DNA of 64,000 nt from Torreya grandis (GCA_037957365.1 JARHVA010002426.1:638001-702000); one strand, 5' to 3'. Shown: positions 13,155-26,270, counted from the stretch's first letter. The notes: generated by a model from the sequence alone, not told the origin. Numbers and translations: made by a program.

Positions 13155-13167
13155 TTTTTCCCCCTTT
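13155..13167 (-). other. E2 polypurine tract
   Basis: Plus-strand TTTTTCCCCCTTT directly beyond the left LTR reads as AAAGGGGGAAAAA on the minus strand. Position and purine content match the E1 tract. Confidence 0.8.
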
Positions 13168-15329
13168 ATTCTATAAATGTAAAAAAATTAAATGACCAAG
13201 ATAAAGGAAAAATAAGTGTACTTGGATTTATCTAGGAGGTGAAGCTCATGAAGTTAAGTCTAAATATGTGAAGTTGGGTCTGAGTATGTGAAGCATGCTC
13301 CAATGCATGTCCTAAAAATGAAATGTGCATAAATAAGTCCTTAAGAGATGTCAAAATCAAAAAATTAAACTAAGTAAAGATATGGGAAAGAGGAAAGGAA
13401 CAAATATACCTCACTAGGTACACGAACCAATGCATGAACCTAGTGATAACTTATATGTGTGCATGTATATAGTGACCAATCAATGAATAACTTGGGTTGA
13501 GTGGATAGCTTGATCAATCTTCATGTGTGGGTGGCTCAATAACTCAATTCAATTTTGACTCCATCATTTCCCACCCCTTCTTGGTGGATCATGACCTATG
13601 AATAACTTGGATTGGACTGATAGTGTGTCCAAGCCTTTTATATAGGTGGCTCAAGAACTCAAGTAGGTTATGACTCCATCATTGCCCACCCATGTGTAGT
13701 AGATGCATCTAAAATTGAACTATATAAAGTATTCTAAATGTCTAATAAGGTTTATCTAACTATGGATGTCAGCTTTATATCCACTTGGGTACATTAGGCA
13801 ACTCTGGGCCACTCAAGAATGCTAACCACTATAGATGGAGTAAGGCATGAAACTGGTGTGAAACCTAGAATATGATGTTGGGTGTATACATCATAGAGAA
13901 TGACATGGAATTTATCATTCCATCTGATCAATTGGTGTGTAATGGAGCATATTAAAACAATGTGATGTGTATGCAACCTTAAATCTAATATCTGAGTATA
14001 TGGATTCCAGAATGAATTATAATAAATTATATCTACATATTTGAACTAAATATGGGAATGGTCATGTTGTGCATGAAGATAACAATTTGAGTAAACTAAT
14101 ATGAATATTATCTAAACTAGCATGAATTTGAGAAAAAATTGAGTATAACTAATAAACCTGTAACTGAATCTGTGCAACCCTATACTCTACCTATTGTACT
14201 ATTCTAGCCAATCTAGGTTATTTTGAAATTGAGGCTACTAGATAGTAGCACCATATCTTGGACAATAGCACCATGTGGTGATAGTGTCCCCATTTAGGCA
14301 CTAATATCCTTCTAGTCCATATTTTGTGAAATTGTATTACTTTTTGGGTCTTTATTTTTGTATTGTGTTTACATGTGTTTGATTTTTTTTAATTGAACCT
14401 ATGTGTTGAAAAATGTACCGTGAGTACAATACAAGAGCCTAATCTCTATGATAAACCCCTATGAATGACCCTTATTTTGAGGGGAGTTGTTGAACTTGTG
14501 TAATTAATTATCCTAAAAATAAAAATCTCTACAAAATATGTGTTAGATAGAGCATATATGATAATTGTGTAATAATCCAATATAATGTGCATACATAACA
14601 TCAGAATGTAAGATAATCTGAGCATAAGTATGTAATTTCAGATTTATTTTATGTCCAGCATTCACAAGGGTGTCAATATAGATGTAATCAATGTATATAA
14701 CAATAAATCTAAGTATTAACTAGGTAACTACCCATGGGGATGGGATATGATGTCCATCATGACACACAAGTAGGAAGGATAGATGCATGAGGTCCTTCAT
14801 GGCATTAAAAACTGATGTGTGTAACAGGCAAAGACAAGTGTCATAGCCATGACGCATATAAGAAAACATATATATAAAACACATTAGGCCAAGGGGTCAC
14901 AATATAATGGACATGGGCATATGTCACTAAATATGAGAAAATAAGACATATAAGGACATGTTTAAATGTCCACATATAGAAGCAATAAGTAAGTTAGCAT
15001 AGATCCACATAGAAGAACATGTTCAAATGTCTACATACACAATCAAGAAGGTACACACAAGGACATGGGCACATGTCCAAAGCATACATGCTATAATAGA
15101 AGTGGTCAAGATCCAAAGAATAATGGCATATTCAAATGCCCTCCAATAGAAGAAGCATAGAAATACAATCAAATCTAAACTAAGTAAGCTAGAAATAAAA
15201 TTATGCATGAATATATTTGAAGCGTCTGTGCATTATTGGTTGGATGGCTCATAGCTATTATATCCATGGACTACCTAATAACATATAAAACATGCATGCA
15301 CTAGGTAATACTAAGAATTGAGTGGTTGC
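13168..15329 (-). other. E2 internal noncoding region replacing pol
   Basis: Collinear blocks are shared with E1 3952-7059 (see that entry). No polymerase or integrase motif was seen on either strand. Motif copies near 14240-14310 (ATAGTAGCACCA, ATAGTGTCCCC) repeat the family found in the LTRs. Confidence 0.6.
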
Positions 15330-15560
15330 ATGTGTTGGTCCAACCTATAATGAAATCATAATCTCCTTGATAGAGATCTGAACATGACCATGAAAACCAA
15401 TGATAACTATGTTTGTAGGGAATATATCCTGCTCTAAATACCCCAAATTTATAAAAATGTCATAGTGCACATGTTAATGCTTGACCCATTGTCAATCATA
15501 ACACTCTGGATAGGATGATGATATATGTAGGCTCATACAAAGAGCGTGTGTAAATCTATA
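15330..15560 (-). pseudogene. E2 protease remnant
   Basis: The minus strand reads VMIDNGSSINMCTM, matching the E1 active-site block ALIDNGFSVNMCTM, followed by a frameshifted flap-like stretch. The catalytic triad D-S/T-G is D-N-G here also. Two copies sharing D-N-G suggests either a shared ancestral change or a family feature. The GRPW end is not clearly readable in this copy. Confidence 0.6.
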
Positions 15561-15779
15561 TCATCATCAATAATTGCCTACTCTGAGAATTTGATGAGTC
15601 ATCTAGTTGGAACTATAGTGTGGTACATACTAATGATATTTTGCAATGGGTGTGCCTCCTCTATAAAGTGTGATATGAAGCTACTGGTATATTTGTCTGA
15701 TATGTATAGTGAACACTTGAAGTGTTCCCTACCTCATGTTCATTATGTGCTTTAAAAAACAAACTAAGAATATATTTAA

Positions 15780-16538
15780 TGCCTTAACTTCTATTTGATT
15801 ACTTTTTGTGCCTTTGTGGGTGTGCCCACATCAATAATGTTAGCCTTAATAAAATCTTGTATCTCATGTTTAAGTCTTATGCATCTATTTTTTGTATGGA
15901 TTAGTGCCTTATGATACTCTTAGAATGCATGTGAATCATAGTTATTTATAATATGTTGTGTCATATCAACCTCTTTGATGGGAGGAAGAGATATGGCATT
16001 AAATTCCAAGAGCTACTATAAAACCCGTGTTGATGATTCTAGAAGGTTGGTGAAGACTCTACATGGAGCAGCCAATAAAACTAAGCAAGGAGATGGCTCT
16101 AAAGCTATGTTAAATATGGTCTTTTGATCAATCTTGTTTCCAGTGGCCCTTACCTTTTATGGAGGCTTACTTGAAATCTTAGTAGTTGATAATGATTCAT
16201 TGGTATATTTTAGTTTGCCCATTGATAGAAGCTTGACTTCTCTTTCTTTTATTTTGTGGCACAATTTTGTGAATGTTAGAAAATTCTTAAATAAGATAGT
16301 TTCATGTAATGTTGGTATAAGACTCTATTTGAAGATGTCTTGAAGTTCTTTCTTTGCCATGTGGATAGTCAATTTAGCTAATATAGTCTTGTATCATAAG
16401 ATATATTCTACAATAGGTTCATTTGACTTTTTTTTCAATTGTGCAACTTGAGCATATGAGATCTTGTCACTAATATTTATGGAGAAGTGTGTTGAAAACA
16501 TGTCTAAAAAAGGATCAAATGTAATGATAAATTGATTC
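15780..16538 (-). pseudogene. E2 gag, C-terminal part (split by copia)
   Basis: The minus strand from 16538 is almost open: FIITFDPFLDMF, then SINISDKISYAQVAQL and a helix-rich stretch to CHKIKERE, with two in-frame stops. It aligns with E1 gag (SINISDNVSYA). Near 15890 a knuckle-position segment reads CIRLKHEIQDFIK, as in E1. This is the better preserved of the two gags. The N-terminal half lies across the copia insertion at 31757-32488. Confidence 0.75.
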
Positions 16539-16831
16539 TGTTAGAATATGTATTCATGTGTATTTTTCATGTTTGCTAGTGTATTAACTATCTTTTTCAT
16601 CTTGTATTGAGTTTGTCCCATGTGAGGCTTTATCGCACATTAGCCAGTTTAGGTAGTTCAATATTTCACCTTTCCTATATATGCAAGTTCCTTCCTTTAT
16701 ACTAACATGCTTCATTTATGAATAATATATGATCTACCTTGTTTTTGCATATCATATATATAGCTTTTTTGTGATGTTTTGTTGCTAACATTTTGGATTC
16801 TTAGATTGGAATGCCTTTATCATTCTTAAAA
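16539..16831 (+). repeat. Copia 5' LTR
   Basis: Starts TGTTAGAATATG and ends CTTAAAA where the partner ends CCTAACA, so the terminal CA has mutated. Shares TATATATGCAAG-like promoter-region sequence and ATGCCTTTA near the end with 31452-31756. Confidence 0.88.
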
Positions 16832-16844
16832 TGGTACCAGAGCC
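16832..16844 (+). other. Copia primer-binding site
   Basis: TGGTACCAGAGCC directly follows the left LTR. One mismatch separates it from the canonical plant initiator tRNA-Met complement TGGTATCAGAGC. Confidence 0.85.
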
Positions 16845-16927
16845 TTGAAGAAGTTACAACCATCAATTAACTTGCAATTTAGATAATTTTATTCCACTTC
16901 CCTCTTATAGCTACTTCTTCCCTTGTC

Positions 16928-18600
16928 ATGGAGAGGAAGTGTAGAAAAGAGGTCTATGAGGAGATCTTGGTGCCCCTTTTCAGACTTTTTGAAGATTTTG
17001 TTGTTTTTGAGGCTTTCGTTGCTTCTAAGGCAATGAAAGAAGTTGAGGATAAGAGAGTCTATGAAGATCTGCTAAGGTGGAGCATTCCATTTTATAAGAA
17101 TATTTGAGAAAGAAAGGTGTTACTCTTTCAAGGAATAATTCTTCTTGCCAAGGAAGAAGTCTAATCTTGGCAATAGAGGAAGACATTAGTGATTTGTGAT
17201 AGGCATTGTTTTCTTTTGTTCTAAGATCAGCAAGATTGTTTAAGGCATTGTGTTTTCTATTACTACTACAAGATCAAGCATCAATCTTTTGTTGAACTAT
17301 GGCATTGAATTTTTTTCATAGTGGCATCCTTTTTTCCAAGATTGGTGCTTTTGTGACAATTCTTGAGAAGCTTTGAAATCTACCTGAGATCAAAGATAAG
17401 ACTTTGGCTTCCCAAATTTAAAGAAGGAGAAAAATGTCATTATTGTTGGAATTTCATAATTCTGTTGCATCGAACTTGGTGTCCTTTTTTGGCTAAAATG
17501 TTATTTCCTTTTGTTTTTTATATGCGAGATCTAATCTTGTTTTTTATCTTAATCTTTTGATAGTCATTAGAAATAAATATATTTTTATTTGTAGTGTTGA
17601 AGCATTAAAATCTAGCATTGTGGCATCCCTTTTTTAATATGATTTTTAGATCTACCAGCAAGTGGCATTGAAACTTGACCTTGGCACTAAAGAGTTACAA
17701 AGATTGAGAGTTTGTTTGATGAATTTTAGATTTGGTTAACTAGGCATTGAATTTTTTTCACTGTCATTTTTAGATTTGATTTTGGTTTATTGCATTGAGT
17801 TTTTCGATTGGGGCATCCTTTTCTACATTGTAACCATCTTTCCTTTCAAAGATTTCATCAGATTTGAAGAAAACTTGTTATTAGAGTTTTTTAATCTAGA
17901 TCTGCTAGTTTTTATCCTCCTAAAAGGATCTAGAGCAAAGACAATAGTATTTCTTCCTTTTTCTCTCATACAAATAGCGTCTTCATTCATTTGTTGCTTT
18001 TACAAGCTGATTTTTTGCCTCAAGTGAAAGCACAATTTGCTTGTACAAGTATAGCATTAACCAAAAGATTAATTTTCACATCAGTTGGAATTTTTGCATC
18101 TATGATTCAATTTTGGTTCCAAGTGGTTGGATTACTATGTTCTTTTCTGATTTGGTCTCAAAACCTAGTTTGTAGTGTTTGTTTAATTATTTTGACCCAT
18201 TTTATGGGAAATCGTAATACTTGTAACTTTTAAACCTTAACTCAAATTTGAGTTATGTTTTTTTTTAAAGTGCATGTTTTTTTATCATATATCTATTAGT
18301 GTTATTAAATTTTAAAACTTCATTATTTTTATAAAGTGCCAATTTGGGGTGGTCCTATAATACAATCTTTGGGAGGGTTGTCTTGGTGTTGAATTTGGGC
18401 ACCCTTTTGCATTATTTATGCTCTTTGGTGATTGTTAGCATGGATTATACTTTTTTTTTAACCATTTTGAGCCTTTCACTACACATAATTACCACACATA
18501 AAAACCACCAATGGAAATAATCATAAAGCGTAAAGGATTATGGTCCCTAATGAATGAAACACAACCATAATTTACATGTTAATTTTTATAAAAATAGCAT
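16928..18600 (+). pseudogene. Copia leader and uncertain N-terminal gag region
   Basis: An ATG at 16928 opens a charged stretch of about 60 codons (MERKCRKEVYEEILVPLFRL) ending near 17106. The next 1.5 kb is T-rich with repeated AGGCATTG and GTGGCATCC phrases and gives no recognisable domain. It may be leader, an unrecognised extra insertion or a very decayed gag start. Confidence 0.35.
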
Positions 18601-18619
18601 CAATTTAAGTTTGAAGAGT

Positions 18620-19039
18620 GTATGGAATTGATTGGCAGATATGTGAGTGATAGTATTTTGTTTCATTTTTGATGGGTGTGATTCTCCATTCAAAATGTGG
18701 ACTAAGTTAAAGGGTTATTTTGGTAAAGTAGATCACTTGAGAACAATGCAGCTTGAAGTGGAGCTTACTTCACTAACTCTAGGTGACTTTACTTCCATTG
18801 TAGACTAATTCATAAAGTTTAAGCATTTTTTGACACAGTTTAATGGGAGTGGATGAGATAAAAAAATATGAAGAATGTGTGTAATTTATCTTGTCAAAGT
18901 TGAGTGGCCCATTCTAAATCTTTTCTTCTACCTTTTTCTCTAATATGGATGCATTAGGTACCACATTCAAAATGTCAGATCTAGAGTTATTTTATGAGAG
19001 ACTTACTAGGTAGGAATCCAAATCATCTCACCTTGAGCT
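18620..19039 (+). pseudogene. Copia gag core (UBN2-like) remnant
   Basis: Plus-strand fragments read MWTKLKGYFGKVDHLRTMQL, then SLTLGDFTSIVD and LELFYERLTR, in the order expected of the copia gag (UBN2-like) domain: W..L...F......L...L..L.....S...Y...F. Several stops interrupt it. It ends abruptly where the TG...CA unit begins and resumes at 27916. Confidence 0.7.
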
Positions 19040-20286
19040 TGTTGGAATCACAATGACTAAGAGGGGTGAATCAATCTTCAAAACTTTTTCAACTTTATTT
19101 TATCATTCATGAACTATCAAAATAATAAAGTGAACTAGCAACACATTAAGAGCCATGAGCATGAAACAAAAACACAACACACACTTATCTGAGTGGAAAA
19201 CCTCAAGGGGAAGAAAACCCACTAATTATTTAAATGGAATATAATCCAATAATACAAACATCAAGATTTAGTGAAGCACCAAATTCACTTGGATCACCAA
19301 CCTTATCTAGCTAAGCACCAACTTAGCTAGGCTTTAGCAAGCACCCACTTTCAAGGAGGCATCAACCCCCTAGATGAATCAGCACCAACTTAGCCACCTC
19401 AAATATTTATTCATATTTATAACACTTTATTTCCCATATAATAGATGATGATCTCCTTATTCAATTTTTCACACACTCCTATCTTTCTCAAACTAGTCTC
19501 TAACCTTCTTCACTTAATTAGCCCTATTCTTGACTTGGTTAGGTCATATGACCTTGATAATCATCTATAGTACCCCTATCATATCTTCATGATGCTTTAT
19601 CTACACCCTAATAATGGTTTACAAGACCTCCTTCATCTATTTAAATTTATAGCCCATTCACTTCAACTCACTCAATCTCTAACTTAACAATTAGGCCTAT
19701 TATGCCTTATTCTTATACTAGGTTCTTGCTCATACACTTCTTGGTTGGCCATACACACTTGAACATTTATATTTCCCAAAAAATAGGACTTAGGAAATCC
19801 CAAAAACATGAATCAAATTTTAAAATAGGTTAGTCATAGTATACAGGATGAAAACCCCTTTTACGACTTAAGGAGACCTAATTTGATTAGGCCTTCATTA
19901 GCACACATTACCATTTGAACACCTTGGAACACTCTTAGACTTCTCACATGTAAGTAACATATCATATTCCATTAAAATATACCCATACCAAGCTCACCTT
20001 ATGCCCATGACACATTTTATCTCTAACCACCACTTGAAGCAAGTCTTTAGCACTGTTTACAATTAAGCTTGTGCATACTTAGAAAGTCTATCATGAACAA
20101 CTAAAGAAAAAAACACAATCTTGTCAAAAAACCATGAAAATAAATCATATACAAAGAACCTTTAAGACCTCCACAACTTCACCAAGTTCATTATACTTTA
20201 TTACATATGTAAAAAGGACTCAAACCCTCTTTTTCAAGTAGCCCACTTAGCACTGTCAACTAGCCTTAAAACACAGTCATGGAAAC

Positions 20287-20301
20287 AAAGACCTAAAACA
20301 C
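20287..20301. repeat. LINE target-site duplication, left
   Basis: AAAGACCTAAAACAC, identical to 26271-26285. The first three A residues cannot be told apart from the tail at the right copy, so 12-15 bp are certain. Confidence 0.93.
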
Positions 20302-20449
20302 CTGGTAGGATGAGTTTTTTTTTCTCTACTAGGGTTTTCTCTATGAACACCATTGAGTTGGACCTTGGCTTCTTGATTTTCCAATCTTGTGTCATACCAC
20401 ATCCTTAAGCACTTGTATAACTTAGAATTAATTACCATTTAGGGCTTCT

Positions 20450-21660
20450 CACCTTCAGGTGAGGCTAGTCTTTATAATGGCCTCCCCCCATTCTATCCCA
20501 GCTATTTTAGATACGAAGAAGAATGGAGGAGCATCTATCAATGGCCCCCTACAAGCACCCAAATAATTTTGTCCTAAATGTTTACCATGAGGTAATGTTT
20601 TGGAACTTGGTGTTATACTACCTATTCCTAAATTTAGTTTGCATGTCAATGGTTAGAGCAATTTTGTTTAATAGGTTATTTTTTTGGGAGAATCCCCTCT
20701 AAAAGTATGTTAAAGTCCTAGGTTCAAAATCACTAGGAATCTCATGGCATCAAGTTGGAGAGCATCCAAAACATGACTAAGGGTTTTTTCCTTTTTCATT
20801 TCTCTGACCCATCCCATGCTAAAGGAATCCTCCATAAGTCTGCCACTTGGTATGTTAGGAACTCACTCATGGTCTTCTCCACCTAGACATAAGAATTTAT
20901 GGTCTTAGAGCACATTGATCTTAAATTCTTAGTCTGGGTTAAATTTTGAGACCTCCTACTTCCATATTGTGACTTTATTCACTAGATAGAATCCTCTATA
21001 CGCCATGTGGTTTGTCATGAACAAAATTGGTTCTACTCTATTAGACCACAAAAAAGGGTCTATGTAAAAGTAGACTTATCTCAAGACCTCAAGGAGTGTG
21101 TGGAAATCTAAGTTAGGGATGGGAGGCACTCTCAATGAATCTTGTATATCAACTTGCCTAATACTTGCTTTCACTACCAAGCCATAGACCATAAGATAGG
21201 AGATTGTCCCCTTAATTGGCTCACAATAATACATCCAACTACTCATCCTTGTCACCCAAGTCCTCTCCTGAGGCTAGCAAAAAACCAAATGAACATGAAT
21301 GGAAAATGGTAGGGAAAAATAACTCATGTCCCAAAGTAACTAACATGGATATTGCCCCCAAAGGCAATAAGCCATCTTCGATCAGTGGCTTGCAGGAGCA
21401 TGCACCTATTGAAAAAGAACCCACGCTAGTTGAAGCCCTAAAACTAGTTAAAAATCCTAGGGTGTTTAACACCCCTCTAGATACTAACATCTTATCTCAA
21501 GGTTTCAAGGCCTCTATGCCCAGCTCTCCCAAATTTTCACGCTCACAGATCACCACTCTTCCACTTCCTACTCGGTGGGATCCACCCAAATTCTCTCATA
21601 GCCATCCTTAGAGGAATGATGAGGTAGAGGAAAGAGAGTTTCTAGCTGACCTTGATTTGA
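20450..21660 (+). pseudogene. LINE ORF1 remnant
   Basis: Reads in patches as the plant LINE ORF1 protein (DUF4283-like domain then zinc knuckle). At 21163-21204 the plus strand encodes CFHYQAIDHKIGDC, a knuckle of the form C-X2-C-X4-H-X4-C whose second cysteine is tyrosine. Downstream, 21216-21611 stays open for 131 codons, is Ser/Pro/Lys rich (SLSPKSSPEASKKPNEHEW) and fits the linker tail of these proteins. The role would be RNA binding in the LINE ribonucleoprotein. Confidence 0.7.
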
Positions 21661-21769
21661 ATAAGTGACATGAGTTTTTGAGTTCCAATAGTGGGCACTT
21701 TATACAAAACCAGTATGACACCCTAGAAAGGTTAGAATCAGAGGACATGTCCCTTAACACCTGTCATCT

Positions 21770-22540
21770 ATGAATTGATTTTCATGAAATGTTTGGGGTC
21801 TCATAGACCTAGAATGCAAGTTTGTTGTGTGTGATTTCAAAAGGAATTTTCTCAAGATGAACATTATTTGCTTACAAGAAGTCAAGGTGGTGGATTTTTT
21901 ATTGATGGTTATTAGTAATTCCATCTGGCATGATAGTATCATTTTATATAGTAACCATGCCACAAGACGTGGCAGGGTGATCACATTCATTTATCCAAGG
22001 TGGTGACCACACTTAGTGCAATCTAGTGTGGACCTCATCAATCGATTAGTATGGACCCTTTTTAGCATTTAAATCCATTATTTTAGCTTTATTAATATTT
22101 ATGCCTCAAATGATGCTTTAGAGTGTACCCATTTATGGTGGTTGATATTAGATGATCTCCCTAATGGCCATTGGGTATTGTGATGACTTTAATATGGTGG
22201 CAGCTCTTGAGGACAAAATGGGACACTTACCCATGAGGTGGGTAGCTAGCAAAAGGGAGGCATGGTTTTACATGTGCACTAAATAGGATCTTTATGACCC
22301 CAATACTTCATGTTATCTTGTAGATGGAGTTTGATACACCTAGAGTAATTACAAGGAAGGGTCCACTCAAATTCTAAATCATCTTAATAGGGAAATGATG
22401 TCCACCCAATTTTACTTCTCTTTTGATAATGGCCTCTTCCCTTCATTGTAGGTACTATCAAATTTTGGGATTTTTGACCACTCCCCCATTTGGTTTCATG
22501 TGACCTAGTAGTTCATGAAGCCCAAGGTCCACAAAACATA
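21770..22540 (+). pseudogene. LINE ORF2 endonuclease (APE-type) remnant
   Basis: Fragments read NVWGL (for the usual NxRGL start), MNIICLQEVK with the catalytic-region glutamate of the LQE.K motif, then FINIYASND, matching the N.YAP block. The remainder is frameshifted. This domain nicks the target DNA to prime insertion. It is about 250 residues in intact plant L1 copies. Confidence 0.75.
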
Positions 22541-23060
22541 ATTTTTTCGTAACACCTCTCTACTCAAACATGGGCTCACAGTGTCACACATTGGGAAAGT
22601 CTAGAATTTAGACCCACATCCTTCCCAAGAATCTAGTTGGATTCTCTAGTGGGATAACACAATCTGAGGGAGTGTCTACTTTTTATAGATCTATGGTCAT
22701 CAGCTTGCCAAAACTTGAAGACACTCCTACTCTGCTACTTCCTCAAAGTTGGGCCACATGGCCCTAGTTCTAGAAAAAGATCCCTTTAATGATATCTTGT
22801 AGGTGAGAGTTGCATCCTTAAGGCACCACATTCAGATTAAAAACAACTATAATGCTTGAGGAGCCCAACTCAAAGCTAGGCTTCATTGGATAAAGATTGG
22901 GTACAAAGCTTCTAAGGAGTTCTTTCAAATGTTACAAACCAAAAACTTGAAGTAGCAAATTCAAGTCATTATTGAGGCTGGTAATAAACTCTCAAAAAAT
23001 CCACATATAGTACAAGCATTTGTTCACCACTCTCAGTGATTTTTCAAATCTCAAGCCTCC

Positions 23061-24030
23061 TTGGCTGAACATAAAACTATCCTTCAACAATGTCTTTTAG
23101 TTGTGCTTTGCAAACTCACTCTTGCTCAATGGGTGATTTGTTATAGGCCACTCACTATAGATGTTTTACATGAAGTAGTGACTCACATGGCTAATGACAA
23201 AGCTCCTAACATTGATGGATTTCCCTATGAGTTATATAAAACTCTTTGGGATCTTGTGGGTAATGATTTGCACAAGGTATACCAAGAATCATTTCATGCA
23301 CATTTGTTGGTTGAAAATATAAATAAAAGAATTATTAAATCCATACCTAAGCAAGGAGACCTAAAGTTAATCTACAACTATCAGCCCATCACCCTCAATG
23401 TTTCTTATAAAATCATATCCAAGGCTCTGGTAATCTAGCTACATAATATGCTACCTCTCATTGTGCATCCAAAACAAATGAGCTTCATCAAGAGCTGTTA
23501 CATCCTGGATAACATAATTTTCATCTGGGAAATAATGGATTGGTCCAAACAATCTAAGCAACAAGATTTTTTCATCAAAATTGACTTTGAAAAAGCTTAT
23601 GATCACATAGAATGGACTTTTATCCTAGCCTTGCTTTGTGCTTTGGGATTTGGGCCCATTTTCACTCAAACTATTCAAATGATTTTCTTAGATGCCTTAG
23701 CTATTCTCTCCATTAATGGAGTCACCTATGAGTAATTTGGCCTATATTTCTCCATCCACCAAGGGTGCACCTTAGCTCTAGCCCTATATGTGCTTATAGC
23801 TAAGGGTTTTGAAAATCTTCTTAGCAAATCCCAATCAAGTGGCCTTGTTATGGGAATTTTCCTCCCACCTGATGCAGCCAACCCACATGAAGACATGCAA
23901 TTGCTTAATGGCCACTTTGTTAATGACTCCTTCCTTACCCTCTTTGAAGATGAAGCTAACATGGATAATGCCCTTCAGTATCTTGACACCTTCTTCCTAG
24001 CCTTTGGCTCTAGCATCCAATGGTAAAAAA
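23061..24030 (+). pseudogene. LINE ORF2 reverse transcriptase remnant
   Basis: Two long open pieces (23061-23438 and 23448-23735) lie in different frames. They show MANDKAPNIDGFPYELYK (the KAPGPDG block), IIKSIPKQGDLKLIYNYQPI (the IPK..... RPI block), IKIDFEKAYDHIEW (catalytic D.EKAYD), then IHQGCTLAL (QGCPLSP). The active-site pair is read as NGHFVNDSF near 23910, where the usual (Y/F)ADD has lost an aspartate. The polymerase is inactive for that reason as well as from shifts. Confidence 0.85.
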
Positions 24031-24299
24031 CTCATTGCTACAGATAGCCATACCTCCCTCCTCCTTTGTGGGTAGCTAAATTTGGTTGGAAGTAGATCCA
24101 ATGTGATTAAAATTTTAAATATTTTGGCATCCCCTTTACTTTTGATGCTTCACCACCTTTGTTGTGGTACTATATTATTGATAGAATTGCTAATAATCTA
24201 GAATATTGGGTGACCAAGTCTCTTTCATTAGCAAAAAAAATTTAAATCTACTCAAAAATCCTTACGTCCACCCATGTGTATTACTCGTCATGTTGGGTT

Positions 24300-26099
24300 C
24301 CTTAAAAAAAATCTTACAAGAAGTTGGAGAAATTACTCAAATGTTTCCTTTGGGCCAATTCTCCATAAGGTAAAGGTTTCCATAGGGTGGCCTGGGAATA
24401 TTTTTGCTTCCCACGTGATGTTATAGGGATGGGACTTATCAACATAACTCAACAAGGATCCACCTTATGTGTCAAATGGATTGTGAGGGCCATTAAGGGC
24501 CCAGAAGCTTGGAAGGTGTTATTCAGACAATATATTTCCTTAGGCTTGCCTAAGGGCAAAAAATCCTTGAAACGGCTTGGTTTCCCCAATTTTCTCTTCA
24601 TCCGGTCTCTCATTCAGATTACTAGGTCCTTTATGGCTAGAAGCATCTGGGAATCTTGGGAAAAGATCAAGCCATGGCTCCTCTGGAATGGCTCTAGTTT
24701 TTGTAATGGGCTCTTTGCTAATTCTCACTCTCTTTGGTGGTCCCCCATATTTTCTCAAAATTGGGCTCCTCTAGCATAAGACCCCTGGATCAATGCCCTT
24801 AAGCTTTACCATAGAGGAATCCACTCTATCCAAGATATATTTTTCAAATGCTCTCACTCTTGGCTACCTTGGGAGTATGTGAAAGCTAAATTTTGGCTTT
24901 CCAATGTAGACCAATAATCTTACCAAAAAATCCTCAATGCTATCCCAGCCTCCATGATCCATAAAATCTTTATCAAATCTGATAGACCATGGTGGATGAA
25001 CTAGAAATGGTATGTTGAAACCCCTTTTCACAATTACACTCCTCAGCTTGGCTACAATTGGCTCACCCCACATTTGCCCATGGTTGACAGCTTAACAACT
25101 ACTGGGGGTTGCACTTATCTATGAAAACATGGATCTTTTACTTCAACACTATTTATGGGGCTTGTGTGGAGCCCAAACTTGCTCATTTTAATTTGTGTAT
25201 ATTGCACCAAGGCTTATCTATTGGTAGAAGGCTCGTTTAACTTGAAGTTTAATTACCTACCTACCCCTTTTATGGGCATCTTGAGATGCTTCCTCATCTC
25301 TTTTGGTACTATCCCAAAGCTCAAAGGGTTTGGTCCTAGATCCATGATCTTTTTAGGCCCTTTCAGCCTAAATTCTTCCTTTGGCAACACATCCTCCTTG
25401 GAGACAAGTCCATGATGCCCATCAAATTCACACAAGTCTAGCCTACTTTTAGAGTGGAGATTCTCTTCTGGATTTGGAAAGAAAGAAATAATTGTGTTCA
25501 ATCATGTTTCTTCTGATTGTAATATTTACGCTTTACACAAATCTTCTATTATCACCAATGTTATTTTATAGATACAAGTCCAAGCCAATAAAGTGGTTAT
25601 GGAGCTTGGCCATCCCCAGGACCTCCTATCTCACTGGAGAGATGCTCCTTGTGTTATAAATCGGGTTTCACTTTCTCCACCTAGCAATCCTATATTGGAT
25701 GATAGAGTACCTTGACTATCTCATGGTGGGCATCATTGTAGTTGTTCTAGGCATCGCTCTCACAGTGGTAACTTGTACAAGTACATTTCCCCTCCTAGTT
25801 AGTATTGAGGGTGATAGCCACTACCTCTTTCCCCTATTAATTAAGATGGTTGGCACACTTCTCCTCCTCTACACTTAAATGCTTAGGGGACACCACTTAG
25901 AGGCTATGCAGACATGCAAACAATTTTCCTAGGATCTCTTTAGCTATCTCACCCACTCAGACTCAAGAAAATGATGAAATGGACACAACCCAGGCTATTG
26001 GTTGGGAGCCTATTCCAGATAGCAATGACTTGCCAAGTTTGGGTTGGGGTTTGGATGATATGGATCCTCTACCTTTAGGCCTTGCTATTGTTGGTTGAT
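24300..26099 (+). pseudogene. LINE ORF2 C-terminal region remnant
   Basis: Downstream of RT the frame at 24387-24779 reads AWEYFCFPRDVIGMGLINI, the W..IC.P...GGLG block of plant LINEs. A later stretch near 24850-25150 carries the tryptophan-rich zf-RVT-like region. The end GLDDMDPLPLGLAIVG followed by TGA at about 26097 looks like the original C-terminus. About 170 bp of 3' UTR then lead to the A tail. Confidence 0.6.
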
Positions 26100-26270
26100 A
26101 GTTTTTTCTCTTATTATTTTTTTTGGAAAAGCTTTGAGGTGCTACCTAGATATGATACCTTACTCTTAAGCTCTACCTAGTGTGTCATGGCATGCTCTCA
26201 TACCACCTAATTTTTTTGTGAATTGTTTATATATTTTTGTTAATTTAATATATAGATACATTTCATAAAA

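Larger units (their letters stand above)
20302..26270 (+). mobile_element. LINE (L1-like) retrotransposon, near full length, inactive
   Basis: About 6 kb, plus strand, bounded by an exact 15-bp target duplication and ending in a short A tail after TTTCAT. Two coding regions follow the plant L1 plan: a nucleic-acid-binding ORF1 (about 20450-21660) and ORF2 with endonuclease, reverse transcriptase and a C-terminal cysteine/tryptophan-rich region ending at about 26099. It sits inside the TG...CA unit and is thus the youngest insertion of the nest. Multiple stops and shifts show it is dead. Confidence 0.92.

Noticed and set aside
17776..18233. Two overlapping hydrophobic open frames on the plus strand resembling membrane proteins
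   Set aside because: They lie in T-rich DNA inside the copia element. Phe/Leu/Ile richness follows from base composition, and no conserved motif or start context supports a gene.
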